Part shown: positions 1 to 7,291 of the stretch, piece by piece
Numbering within the stretch: the stretch's first letter is position 1
How the letters are laid out: the number at the start of each line of letters is the position of its first letter
Origin: JASFBA01 sp034433695
GTDB lineage: Bacteria; Chloroflexota; Chloroflexia; DTKN01
Direction: 5' to 3'
DNA length: 35,060 nucleotides
NCBI GenBank assembly: GCA_034433695.1
Contig: DAOUAK010000052.1
Span: 1-35,060, forward strand
Notes under the pieces: model-generated
Seen by the model: the letters and a program-made list of their open reading frames with translations, nothing else
Told to the model about the DNA's origin: nothing
Database searches by the model: none
Translations under genes and position numbers: made by a program

Positions 1-210
1 GACCCGCGTTTTGCACGGCCGGCCTGGGGGGAGACGGGCGACTATCACCTGCAGGAGGGTAGCCCGGCGATCAACAGTGGAAGCACCGAGAGCGCGCCGG
101 CTGTAGACCTGGAGAACCGCCCCCGCGATGCCCAGCCCGATATCGGGGCCTATGAGTTCTGGCAACCGGTGGCACGGATTTATCTGCCCTTGCTGCTGCG
201 GAACTCCTGA
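1..210 (+). CDS. C-terminal end of a secreted surface protein (choice-of-anchor/parallel beta-helix type), partial
   Basis: The reading frame is open from the first base and ends at TGA 208-210, giving the last 69 residues of a longer protein. The segment GSPAINSGS followed by D-L-E-N-R-P-R-D and then P-D-I-G-A-Y-E-F is the usual end of choice-of-anchor Q / right-handed beta-helix repeat proteins. The final residues IYLPLLLRNS match a short C-terminal tail seen on many secreted Chloroflexota proteins, where it may act in anchoring or sorting; that role is inference. Nothing can be said of the N-terminus, signal peptide or enzymatic function because they lie outside the window. It converges on rarA with only 43 bp between the stop codons, and I see no convincing terminator hairpin there, only a C-run followed by a G-run. 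Confidence 0.75.
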   Translation, partial: DPRFARPAWGETGDYHLQEGSPAINSGSTESAPAVDLENRPRDAQPDIGAYEFWQPVARIYLPLLLRNS

Positions 211-253
211 CCCCACCCCTTCCCCTCTCCATAAACGGGGGTGAAGCCGGCCG

Positions 254-1573
254 TCAAGTCCTGCCCTTTCGCAGCCGCTCCAGCCACTCCCGAATCTTTT
301 TCTCATAGCCCAGTTCCCCGGGCCGGAACCAGCCGCCCTCCACCCCCTCGGGCAGGTAACGCTGCTCGACCCAGTGGTCGGGAAACTCGTGAGGGTAGAG
401 GTAGCCCTTGCCGTGGCCCAGGGCCGCCCCGTCGCGGCTGGCGTCGCGGAGGTACAGCGGCACTTCGCGCGCTCCGTGCTCTTCGATCTCCGCCAGAGCC
501 TTCCAGTAGGCTCCCACGCTGCTGGACTTGGGAGCCGTGGCCAGGTAGAGGGTGGCCTCGGCCAGATGGTACTGGCCCTCCGGTAGGCCGCACCACTCCA
601 GGGCGCGGGCGCAGGCCGCCACCACCACGATGGCCTGGGGGTCGGCCAGGCCGACGTCTTCGGCGGCCAGGATGAGAAGCCGGCGCATGATGAACTTGGG
701 GTCCTCGCCGGCATAGAGCATCTTGGCCAGCCAGTAGAGGGCCGCGTCGGGGTCGGAGCCACGCACACTTTTGATAAAGGCGGAGATGGTGTCATAGTGC
801 TCGTCGCCGGCCCGGTCGTAACGCAAGGCCCGGCGCTGAATGGAATCTTGCGCCACTTCCAGGTCAATGTAGATGCAGCCGTCCTCGGCCGGGGATGTGG
901 ATTCCACGGCCAACTCCAGGGCATTGAGGGCGGTGCGGGCATCTCCGCCGGCCACCCGGGCCAGGTGCTCCAGCGCCTCCTCGGTCACAGCCACCTTCCG
1001 ACGGCCATAGCCCCGTTCAGGGTCCACAAGCGCCCGGCGCAGGAGCAGGACGATCTCTTCCTCCGTAAGCGGGCGCAACTGGAAGATGCGCGAACGCGAG
1101 ACCAGCGGGGGAATGACCTCAAAGTAGGGATTCTCGGTGGTGGAGCCGATGAGAACAATGGTGCCGTCCTCGACATGCGGAAGAAGGGCGTCCTGCTGGG
1201 CCTTGTTCCAGCGATGAATCTCCTCCACCAGGAGAATGGTGCGCTGGCCGTAGAGGACACGGCGCTCCCGGGCCTCGTCCACCACCTTGCGCAGGTCGCC
1301 CACACCGGCCAGCACAGCGCTGATCGTCTCAAAGTGGCTTTTCGTGCGCTGAGAGATAATGTAGGCCAGGGTGGTCTTGCCCGTGCCCGGAGGTCCCCAG
1401 AGGATGATGGAGGAAAAGAGGCGGTCGGCCTCGATGGCCCGGCGCAGGAGTTTCCCCGGCCCGATGATATGCTCCTGACCGACGAACTCTTCCAGGTCTC
1501 TCGGCCGCATCCGGGCGGCCAGCGGGGCCTCCCGTTCCAGTTGTTCCTTACGACCGGCGGCGAAAAGGTCCAT
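254..1573 (-). CDS. rarA: Replication-associated recombination protein A (RarA/MgsA, AAA+ ATPase)
   Basis: A 439-residue AAA+ ATPase of the RarA/MgsA/WRNIP1 family, which works in the cytoplasm at stalled replication forks. It starts RMRPRDLEEFVGQEHIIG, has Walker A GPPGTGKTTLA, sensor-1 region GSTTENPYFEV and arginine-finger region SRSRIF, then the family C-terminal lid and tetramerisation part (MLYAGEDPKFIMRRL, VGLADPQA). Length is typical. ATG 1573 is chosen because MDLFAAGRK is a normal N-terminus and GGAGGAGG precedes it by about 5 nt; the frame stays open 200 codons further upstream, but that part is the antisense shadow of the neighbouring gene. The Walker B segment reads LLVEEIHRW where relatives have DEIHR(F/W), an Asp-to-Glu change. 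It lies 17 bp behind the zinc-ribbon gene on the same strand, so the two are probably co-transcribed. Confidence 0.93.
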   Translation of the reverse strand: MDLFAAGRKEQLEREAPLAARMRPRDLEEFVGQEHIIGPGKLLRRAIEADRLFSSIILWGPPGTGKTTLAYIISQRTKSHFETISAVLAGVGDLRKVVDEARERRVLYGQRTILLVEEIHRWNKAQQDALLPHVEDGTIVLIGSTTENPYFEVIPPLVSRSRIFQLRPLTEEEIVLLLRRALVDPERGYGRRKVAVTEEALEHLARVAGGDARTALNALELAVESTSPAEDGCIYIDLEVAQDSIQRRALRYDRAGDEHYDTISAFIKSVRGSDPDAALYWLAKMLYAGEDPKFIMRRLLILAAEDVGLADPQAIVVVAACARALEWCGLPEGQYHLAEATLYLATAPKSSSVGAYWKALAEIEEHGAREVPLYLRDASRDGAALGHGKGYLYPHEFPDHWVEQRYLPEGVEGGWFRPGELGYEKKIREWLERLRKGRT

Positions 1574-1590
1574 CCATGCCTCCTCCGGGG

Positions 1591-2199
1591 CTAGGCCGTG
1601 GCCGCCTGGCGCCAGAGAACCAGGGCGGTGGCGTAGGCCAGGGCCACCACCTCCAGGGCCACCGGGGCATACACGGTGATGGTAGGGGCATAGCGGCGAA
1701 GCGGCCGGCCCGGGGCCAGTTCGGCCAGGAGGCCGCCGGGTTCGTCGCTCAGGAGGAAGCGGAGCGACATCGGCGAGGCCGAGGCCAGCCAGTAACGGTT
1801 CCCCCCGTAGTGCAGGCGATAGCGTCGAATCCAGAAGCGAGACTGCTCCACCCAGGCCACCAGGGCCGGCCCGCACGTCCAGTGCAGGACCAGGCGCAAC
1901 ATGCGCTTCCTTCGGGTATGGTAGCGGTAGCCCCGGGCGGAGAAGAAGCGGATGCCGGCCGGCCAACGCTGGGTAAAGGTTCCCAGGAGCGTTTCGCCAT
2001 CGTACAGGCGATGACAGGCCCGTACCAGCCCCTGCCGCTCCACGCGCAGTTGCCTGGGAAAAGGACCGCCGATGAGCGCCCCCGGCCGCACCTGAATATG
2101 CGGCAAAAGGGAACTGCCGCAATAAGGGCAACGTCGTTCCCCCCACCCTACGTCGGCCCCACAATAGGGGCATCGGGGTGCTCCCGAGGTAACCATCAT
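1591..2199 (-). CDS. Zinc-ribbon protein with possible tubby/scramblase-like domain
   Basis: A 202-residue protein beginning MMVTSGAP with two CPYCG knuckles at about residues 9-28 (CPYCGADVGWGERRCPYCG), a double zinc ribbon. The rest is rich in Trp, Tyr and Arg and alternates short beta-like stretches; the end (LEVVALAYATALVLW) is a hydrophobic segment that could be a membrane anchor or the buried C-terminal helix of a LURP-one/tubby-like (phospholipid-scramblase-like) fold. That fold call is a guess from pattern only. ATG 2199 is preceded by GGAG at 5-nt spacing and lies downstream of a good promoter (2257-2285, minus strand). It is the first gene of a likely two-gene unit with rarA. No specific function is recognised. 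Confidence 0.7.
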   Translation of the reverse strand: MMVTSGAPRCPYCGADVGWGERRCPYCGSSLLPHIQVRPGALIGGPFPRQLRVERQGLVRACHRLYDGETLLGTFTQRWPAGIRFFSARGYRYHTRRKRMLRLVLHWTCGPALVAWVEQSRFWIRRYRLHYGGNRYWLASASPMSLRFLLSDEPGGLLAELAPGRPLRRYAPTITVYAPVALEVVALAYATALVLWRQAATA

Positions 2200-2256
2200 A
2201 TCTTCTCCAGACCGGGTTATGCCTGCCCTCCAGAACACGGGCAGATACCCAAAAAC

Positions 2257-2285
2257 AAAATACAGGAAACGGCGCGATTTGTCAA
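2257..2285 (-). promoter_or_regulatory. Sigma-70-type promoter for the zinc-ribbon/rarA unit
   Basis: On the minus strand TTGACA (2280-2285) is separated by 17 nt from TATTTT (2257-2262), about 60 nt before ATG 2199. Its -35 box overlaps the -35 box of the rimO promoter on the other strand, so the two promoters are face-to-back and cannot both be occupied at once. Confidence 0.65.
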
Positions 2286-2308
2286 TCGGCCTCCCATCGT
2301 GGTAAAAT
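2279..2308 (+). promoter_or_regulatory. Sigma-70-type promoter for rimO
   Basis: TTGTCA (2279-2284), 18-nt spacer, TAAAAT (2303-2308) with an upstream TGG that makes an extended -10. The expected start near 2315 leaves a leader of about 60 nt before rimO. Confidence 0.65.
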
Positions 2309-2375
2309 CTTGCCAAACGGGTTGCCCGAAAAGATACTACCCTACGGTTGCGCAACCTGATCTTGAGGGGTGACG

Positions 2376-3680
2376 GTGAACGTCCATCTGGTGACCCTGG
2401 GATGCCCCAAAAACGAGGTGGATAGCGCCGGCATGGCCGCGCTTCTGCGCCGGGCCGGTTACGCCCTGGTGGAGGAGCCGGAGGAAGCCCAGGTGCTCAT
2501 CGTCAACACCTGCGGCTTTATCGCCCCGGCACGGGAAGAGTCGCTCCGGACGGTGAAAGAACTGGCCCGCCGGAAGCGGCCCGGCCAGATGCTGATAGCC
2601 GCCGGTTGCATGGCCGGCCGATACCGCGCCTCCCTCCAGGCCATTTCCGGCGTGGATGCCCTCCTGCCGACGGAGCGCTGGGGAGAAATCGCTGCGCTCC
2701 TGGCACGCCTCTTGCCCAGAGCACCCCGCCCTCCGGACACCCTCCCACCCGGAGCCGGCCTCAGCGCCGTAAGCGGCACCAGCGCCTATCTCAAGATCGC
2801 CGAGGGCTGCTCGGCTCACTGCACCTTCTGTACCATTCCCCAGATCAAGGGGCCCTACCGCAGTTTTCCCCGGGAGGAATTGCTTTCGGAGGCGCGTGCC
2901 CTGAGAGAACAGGGGGTCAAGGAAATCGTCCTGGTGGCCCAGGACACCACCTTCTACGGGCGCGACCGGGGCGAAGCCGATGGCCTGCCGGACCTGGTGG
3001 AGGCGCTCCTTCAGGCGGTGCCGGACCTGCCCTGGCTGCGCCTGATGTACACTTTCCCGGGCCACATCTCCCCCCGCCTCATCGAGATCATGGCCTCCTA
3101 TCCCCAGATTTGCCCCTATCTGGACATCCCCCTGCAGCACGCCCACCCGGCCGTCCTCCGGCGCATGGGCCGGCCGGACGACGTCGGGAAGATCCGTAAC
3201 CTCCTGCGACACCTGCGGGAACGGCTCCCCGAAATCGTCCTGCGCACCACCTTTATCGTCGGCTACCCCGGCGAGACGGAGGAGGAATTCCGAACCCTGC
3301 GCTCCTTCGTCGAGGAAGAAGCCTTTGAACGGGTGGGGGTCTTTCCCTACTCTTGCGAGGAAGGTACGCCGGCTGCCCGCCTGCCCAACCCGGTACCACC
3401 GGAAGTAGCCGAACGGCGGCGGGATATCCTCCTTCGCCTCCAGCAAAAGATCGCCCGACGCTGGGGCCGGCGCCAGGTGGGAAAAACGGTGGAAGTCCTG
3501 GTCGAAGGGGTAAGCGATGACGGCCTGGTGGTCGGCCGAACCCGCTGGGACGCCCCGCAGGTGGACGGGCTGGTGCTGGCCCGGGGGACGGCCCGGGTAG
3601 GCGAGATCGTCCCGGTGCGGATCACCGCCGCTTCGACCTACGACCTGTGGGGAGAAGTCGTCCGGGCAGAACGACCTTGA
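2376..3680 (+). CDS. rimO: Ribosomal protein uS12 methylthiotransferase RimO
   Basis: A 434-residue radical-SAM methylthiotransferase that adds a methylthio group to an Asp of ribosomal protein S12. Domains: N-terminal MTTase domain with the three auxiliary-cluster cysteines (LGCPKN at about residue 10, NTCGF at 46, AGCMAGR near 78), radical SAM core with CSAHCTFC (Cys 145, 149, 152), and a C-terminal TRAM domain (last 65 residues or so). LGCPKNxVD near the start and PYLDIPLQHA favour RimO over MiaB. GTG 2376 is chosen because AGGGG (2366-2370) sits 5 nt before it; an in-frame GTG at 2370 would overlap that ribosome site. The gene is monocistronic with its own promoter and converges on the BlaI-type repressor, with an inverted repeat in the gap. 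Confidence 0.93.
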   Translation: MNVHLVTLGCPKNEVDSAGMAALLRRAGYALVEEPEEAQVLIVNTCGFIAPAREESLRTVKELARRKRPGQMLIAAGCMAGRYRASLQAISGVDALLPTERWGEIAALLARLLPRAPRPPDTLPPGAGLSAVSGTSAYLKIAEGCSAHCTFCTIPQIKGPYRSFPREELLSEARALREQGVKEIVLVAQDTTFYGRDRGEADGLPDLVEALLQAVPDLPWLRLMYTFPGHISPRLIEIMASYPQICPYLDIPLQHAHPAVLRRMGRPDDVGKIRNLLRHLRERLPEIVLRTTFIVGYPGETEEEFRTLRSFVEEEAFERVGVFPYSCEEGTPAARLPNPVPPEVAERRRDILLRLQQKIARRWGRRQVGKTVEVLVEGVSDDGLVVGRTRWDAPQVDGLVLARGTARVGEIVPVRITAASTYDLWGEVVRAERP

Positions 3681-3689
3681 ACAACCCGA

Positions 3690-3774
3690 GAGCCTATCCT
3701 GAAAATTGTAGGGAAATTCCGGTCTGCCCGGACGGCCTGGAAAAGCCCTCCTACGCCTGTCCCCGGATAGGTTC
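3690..3774. repeat. Inverted-repeat element between convergent genes (possible MITE remnant)
   Basis: GAGCCTATCC (3690-3699) is mirrored by GGATAGGTTC (3765-3774), a 10-bp inverted repeat with one mismatch, bounding about 65 bp. The right arm overlaps the stop codon of the BlaI-type gene. The same left arm followed by GAAAA and, further on, CCTGGAAAA occurs at 9704-9740, so this looks like a dispersed short element. It could also act as a weak bidirectional terminator. Confidence 0.4.
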
Positions 3775-4192
3775 AAGCCACCTGCCGGGTCAGAACGTGG
3801 CGCAGGTACTCCAGGTGCTCCGGGCGCTCCCTGGAAAGGTACTCCACCAGGTACTCTACTGCTTCCCTGTCGAACGTCTCCAGGAGACCGGAAAGCACGG
3901 AACGCAATACCCAGCGGTCGAACTCGGCCCGGGTCATGGTCGGACGGTAGAGGTAAGCCATCCCCTGGCGGGTGCGCCGGAGAAGGCCCTTGGTGGCCAA
4001 CCGGGCCATCGTCGTCATCACGGTGGTGTAGGCCACTTCCCGCCGGCGAGAGAGGATGCGGTGAATCTGCTTGACCGTGGCCTGGCCCTGCTGCCAGACC
4101 AGCCACATCACCTCGGCCTCCAGCGGCCCCAGGACCTGCCCCAGCCCCCGCTTTCTCGGGTCAAAATGCAGATTTGCTCTGACTTCGCTCAT
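3773..4192 (-). CDS. BlaI/MecI/CopY-family transcriptional repressor
   Basis: A 139-residue winged-helix protein of the penicillinase-repressor family. The segment LGPLEAEVMWLVWQQGQATV is the family signature helix, AYTTVMTTMARLATKGLL is the recognition helix region and wing, and the C-terminal 60 residues form the dimerisation helices. These repressors bind as dimers and are usually inactivated by cleavage by a BlaR1/MecR1 membrane peptidase. No such partner is encoded in the window, so the signal and target are unknown; autoregulation or control of the divergent small basic-protein gene is possible. Start: GGAGG sits 5 nt before ATG 4192. The intergenic AT-rich stretch 4204-4234 contains two TATAGT boxes on this strand that could serve as -10, but no matching -35 is clear. 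Confidence 0.88.
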   Translation of the reverse strand: MSEVRANLHFDPRKRGLGQVLGPLEAEVMWLVWQQGQATVKQIHRILSRRREVAYTTVMTTMARLATKGLLRRTRQGMAYLYRPTMTRAEFDRWVLRSVLSGLLETFDREAVEYLVEYLSRERPEHLEYLRHVLTRQVA

Positions 4193-4281
4193 TTTGTCCT
4201 CCGACTATAAATTCCTACCGACCAGTGTACTATAACCGGTCGAAAACCGGCGGCTCGGGAGGTTACAGGAGGATGACAACC

Positions 4282-4311
4282 TTGACGGAATCCGGGGGTC
4301 ACCGATATAAT
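4282..4311 (+). promoter_or_regulatory. Promoter for the small basic protein
   Basis: TTGACG (4282-4287), 18-nt spacer, perfect TATAAT (4306-4311), ending 60 nt before the ATG at 4372. One of the strongest promoter matches in the window. Confidence 0.7.
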
Positions 4312-4371
4312 CTCCTCTGCCCGAAAATATTCGCCGGCCTCCGGGTCGGCCGTGTCTCCAGGAGGGTTGGT

Positions 4372-4530
4372 ATGAACAAACGCAAGAAGGTGGCGATGCG
4401 CAAGCACAGGAAACGGATACGGCGACTGGAAGAGCGCCGTAAGGAAGCCATTCGGGCCGGAGCCCCGCGCCTTTCCAAAGGGAAGTTGAAGCGGCTGGCC
4501 GGCCCGCCTATCCCCCCTGTCCCCCGCTAG
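4372..4530 (+). CDS. Small highly basic protein, possibly ribosomal (bS22/AURKAIP1-COX24-like)
   Basis: A 52-residue protein with about 40 percent Arg and Lys: it begins MNKRKKVAMRKHRKRIRR and ends in a Pro-rich tail. The K-x-R-K-K-x-x-x-R-K-H-R-K-x-x-R-R pattern recalls the short AURKAIP1/COX24-domain ribosomal proteins (bS22), but the match is by eye only. The start is well supported: GGAGG (4361-4365) lies 6 nt before ATG 4372, downstream of a TTGACG/TATAAT promoter, although the frame stays open upstream to 4225. Its stop TAG overlaps head-on with the stop of the long membrane-protein gene (the shared four bases are CTAG). A strong promoter and ribosome site on so short a gene suggest high expression, in keeping with a ribosomal or nucleic-acid-binding role. 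Confidence 0.7.
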   Translation: MNKRKKVAMRKHRKRIRRLEERRKEAIRAGAPRLSKGKLKRLAGPPIPPVPR

Positions 4531-6983
4531 GGCCGGCCTGCCCCGCAGGCCGGCCCTGCATCCAGGGCAAAGATCCAGACCCCGTCCTGTCGGTAGAGAA
4601 GGCGAAAGTCCGGAGAAGAGAGCAACTTTTCCGGCGCAAGCGCTCCGGCGTAGCGTCCCAGATAGACGTGGGTGATCCCGTGGCGGCGCATCAGGGCCGC
4701 AAGCGCCCCAGCATCGGGGTTCCCCATCGCTTCCCGGGCCACCTCGTTGATTTCCTCGATATAGGCCGGCTCGCCCAGCCCGTAAAGGGCCGGCGGGGGC
4801 CAGGTGCGCCGGCCGGTCAGAGGGGCAATCCAGGCCCCCCCATCGCTGCCGGCATAGACGGCATTCATCCACTCATAGGAATTGATGAGAAAAAGGGCCT
4901 CCGGATCGGTATGCTCCTCGATCCAGGACATCGCCTCCAGGTCGGCCCGGGAAAGGAGAACGGTGCGCGTCTGGACGACGTTGCGCAGTTCATAGCCCCC
5001 CCACACGCATAGCCCGATGAGGAAAAGAGCGCCGGCCCAGCGCAGGCCGAGGGCATCGCCCATTCGGCCTAGAACCCGGACGACTCCCCCGACGGTCAGG
5101 GCCGCAGCCAGGGCCAGGGGGGTGTAGAGGGCAATGCTCACCGCCAACCCGTCCACGACACCGCCGGCGTGCAGCCCGACGAAGGAGGGCCTGGCCAGGA
5201 TGGGCAAAAGACCCACCCAGAGGAAAAGGAGGGAAGCCTGTCGGCGTCGCCAGAGCAAGGCCAGGATCGCTCCAAGGGTGGCCACCTGGGTCACCGGCTT
5301 TCCCGGACCGAAGAGGACATAGTACAGGGTGGTTTCATCTGTGGAAGCCGGCCACTGCCGAAGCGCCGGGAGCCACAGGTGCCGGATGGAGGGAAAAAGC
5401 CAGAAAGAGGTGAGAAGCGCGGCCGCCAGGCCCACCCCCAGAGAACGGACCCAGAGGAGGGCAATGGACCGAGCCTCATACCGGTGCCGGAAGGTGGCCT
5501 GCAGGAGGAGCAGGAAGGCCAGCACGGCCAGGAAAGCCGCCACCCGCAGGTGGGTGAGGAGGAGGCCGGCCAGGAGCACCGCCGAGACGCCAGCCAGCCC
5601 CCAATGCCAGGAACGCCGGAAAAAGAGCCGCTCCAGGAGCACAGTCCCCACAGGTAGCAGGAAAAGGCCGGCCAGTTCGGTGTAGCGGCTCCAACTCACA
5701 AAATAGGCCGGCAGAAGGGAAAGGGCCGAGGGCACGGCGGCTGCCCCCAGCCCGGCCCAGGTACTTTCCCCCCAGCGTTTCCCCAGGACGTAGAGCGGTA
5801 ACCCAGAAAGGCCGCTCAGCGCCTGCCCCACCAGGAGCAGCACCTGGGGAATGGGCACCCCGCTGACCTCGTGCAGGACGGCCACCAGGCTCTGGAAGCC
5901 AAAGTGGTAGGTCGCCGGGGATACCCGGACATAGGGAAGGTAATCGCCGGGGATGCCCCCGCGCTCGACGATCAGGCGGACCAGGAGGGCATGGTGGACC
6001 GCATCCACCCAGGGCGGCCCAAGAAGGTCCAGGGCATGGATGGCCCGCAGGACCAGCCCCGCCCCGACGATCCCGGCGGCGGCCAGAAGTGGCACAGCCA
6101 TCCTCCGAGCATATCCCCGCCAGCGCCCCCGCCGCAGGTCTCGGAGGAAGAGCCCCAGAGAAAGCAGGGTCAACAGGATGCCGCCGGCCCGGACGCCCCA
6201 CGGACTCAGCCGCAGCGGCGTCTGGGAAAGGAGGAGCAGGAAAACCGGGATGGCGGCCACGCCCAGGGCTAGACAAGTGCCCAGCAGGGTCAGGAGGTCC
6301 TCCTGCTCGGATCGAGGGAGAAGCCGGGCCAGAAGGTAACCGGAGGACAGGAGCAGAAGGATCAACTCCAGGAAGGGGAAAAACCCCTCTTCGGCCTGCC
6401 GAAAAAGCCCCTGGACGACCTCCCCGAACCCGGCCTCGTAAAATGTCCAGAAGTTCAGGTCTCCGGACGCCGGCCGGCCGTCGCGCAGGAGGCTTCCCTC
6501 GGGATAGAGGTCGGAGGCGTGGGCCCAAAGGGTGGACCGGGAAGGCATCTCGGCCTGAGGAGCAGCGGCCAGAAGGAAGTAGAACCGCCCGGCCGAATCG
6601 CCCTGGGGTGGGCAACGGAGCCGAAAGGTACGGTTGTGGACCTGTTCCTCCGGGGGAACCGTCGTCCGGGTGATGACCTCCTGACAGGCAGCGTCGCGGC
6701 AGAGGTGGAGTTCCAACGGAACAGACGGCCGGCCGCTTTCCGGGCCGTAATCCACCAGGATCACCTCGACGCCGCTCAGGCCGTTCCGGGTGGGAACGAA
6801 ACGCTGCCCGACCGTGTGGGAAGCGTAAAGGTCCCCGGCCGGCACACCGGCCGACCGCTGCTGGGTCTCCCAGTCGGCCTTTTCCACACAGCCGGCCAGA
6901 AGGAAGACAAAAGCAAACAGCCCTGCCAGCGGCAGGAACTGTTTGAAAGGACGGGAAGGTTGGGGCCGGGCGGCGGATGACAT
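4527..6983 (-). CDS. Large polytopic membrane protein, GT-C/PMT-like, with lipobox N-terminus
   Basis: An 818-residue protein. Residues 16-32 are a signal segment ending in LLAGC, a good lipobox (Cys 32). Residues about 33-195 form an extracytoplasmic, beta-like region (VGQRFVPTRNGLSGVEV). From about 200 to 670 there are roughly a dozen hydrophobic helices, with WVDAVHHALLVRLIVERGG and SPATYHFGFQSL resembling the first loop and helices of GT-C membrane glycosyltransferases. The last 130 residues (MSWIEEHTDPEALFLIN onward) form the soluble tail common in such proteins. A role in transferring lipid-linked sugar at the cell surface is plausible but unproven. A lipobox in front of a multi-pass protein is unusual. 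The start ATG directly follows the stop of the small lipoprotein gene (TAGATG), so translation is probably coupled. Confidence 0.65.
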   Translation of the reverse strand: MSSAARPQPSRPFKQFLPLAGLFAFVFLLAGCVEKADWETQQRSAGVPAGDLYASHTVGQRFVPTRNGLSGVEVILVDYGPESGRPSVPLELHLCRDAACQEVITRTTVPPEEQVHNRTFRLRCPPQGDSAGRFYFLLAAAPQAEMPSRSTLWAHASDLYPEGSLLRDGRPASGDLNFWTFYEAGFGEVVQGLFRQAEEGFFPFLELILLLLSSGYLLARLLPRSEQEDLLTLLGTCLALGVAAIPVFLLLLSQTPLRLSPWGVRAGGILLTLLSLGLFLRDLRRGRWRGYARRMAVPLLAAAGIVGAGLVLRAIHALDLLGPPWVDAVHHALLVRLIVERGGIPGDYLPYVRVSPATYHFGFQSLVAVLHEVSGVPIPQVLLLVGQALSGLSGLPLYVLGKRWGESTWAGLGAAAVPSALSLLPAYFVSWSRYTELAGLFLLPVGTVLLERLFFRRSWHWGLAGVSAVLLAGLLLTHLRVAAFLAVLAFLLLLQATFRHRYEARSIALLWVRSLGVGLAAALLTSFWLFPSIRHLWLPALRQWPASTDETTLYYVLFGPGKPVTQVATLGAILALLWRRRQASLLFLWVGLLPILARPSFVGLHAGGVVDGLAVSIALYTPLALAAALTVGGVVRVLGRMGDALGLRWAGALFLIGLCVWGGYELRNVVQTRTVLLSRADLEAMSWIEEHTDPEALFLINSYEWMNAVYAGSDGGAWIAPLTGRRTWPPPALYGLGEPAYIEEINEVAREAMGNPDAGALAALMRRHGITHVYLGRYAGALAPEKLLSSPDFRLLYRQDGVWIFALDAGPACGAGRP
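4529..4557. terminator. Bidirectional terminator hairpin
   Basis: Arms AGGGCCGGCCTGC (4529-4541) and GCAGGCCGGCCCT (4545-4557) form a perfect 13-bp GC-rich stem with a CCC loop. It begins inside the stop codon of the small basic gene and lies within the last codons of the convergent membrane-protein gene. There is no clear T-tract. Confidence 0.6.
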
Positions 6984-7202
6984 CTAAGGGGTAGGATAGG
7001 CCGTCGGGGCGACATCCGGAGCCGGGTATCCTCCGGCCGGGGTGGTAGCCGGAATTGGGGTCCGGGCCGGGACGGAAGTAGGAGATGGGGTGCCGGCCCT
7101 GGGGGTAGCCGTTGGAGCCGGTGTGCCGGCAGACTCACAGGCGGCCAGGAAAAAGAGCAGGAAAAGGAGCAGAAGCAATCCCGGCAAAAGTTTCTTCGTC
7201 AT
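6984..7202 (-). CDS. Small Pro/Thr-rich lipoprotein
   Basis: A 72-residue protein with a Lys-start, an all-Leu/Phe signal segment and lipobox LAAC (Cys 22). Everything after the Cys is low complexity: Thr, Pro, Ala and Gly with repeats such as PAPTATP, TSVPARTPIPATTPAGG and APTAYPTP. It looks like a flexible, possibly glycosylated linker or spacer on the cell surface with no folded domain. It leads a two-gene unit with the GT-C-like membrane protein, read from a consensus promoter at 7242-7270. The mature protein is too short to be an enzyme; a link to the neighbouring membrane protein is likely from the coupling, but what it does is unknown. Confidence 0.65.
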   Translation of the reverse strand: MTKKLLPGLLLLLFLLFFLAACESAGTPAPTATPRAGTPSPTSVPARTPIPATTPAGGYPAPDVAPTAYPTP

Positions 7203-7241
7203 CGTCTCACCTCATTCCTGTTCTGGGTGATTGGCACGCTT

Positions 7242-7270
7242 ATCATAGTACAGAACGGCCTTTTTGTCAA
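7242..7270 (-). promoter_or_regulatory. Consensus promoter for the lipoprotein/GT-C-like unit
   Basis: On the minus strand a perfect TTGACA (7265-7270), 17-nt spacer, TATGAT (7242-7247), about 40 nt before ATG 7202. Confidence 0.75.
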
Positions 7271-7291
7271 CTTTCGCAGCAGGGGAAAATG

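Noticed and set aside
241..675. Pro/Arg-rich plus-strand frame and similar long frames opposite real genes
   Set aside because: Composition and overlap show they are shadows of the GC-rich genes on the other strand.
1574..2173. A 200-codon N-terminal extension of rarA
   Set aside because: It is Gly/Pro/Arg-rich, lies antisense-frame over the zinc-ribbon gene, and a strong ribosome site precedes the internal ATG 1573.
4219..4242. CGACC...GGTCG palindrome as BlaI operator
   Set aside because: Only 5-bp arms and no TACA/TGTA core of known BlaI operators; too weak to call.
17..4555. Frequent GGCCGGCC words as a repeat family or CRISPR-like array
   Set aside because: They are scattered without regular spacing and fit the GC-rich codon context; a Markov count over the genome would be needed to claim excess.
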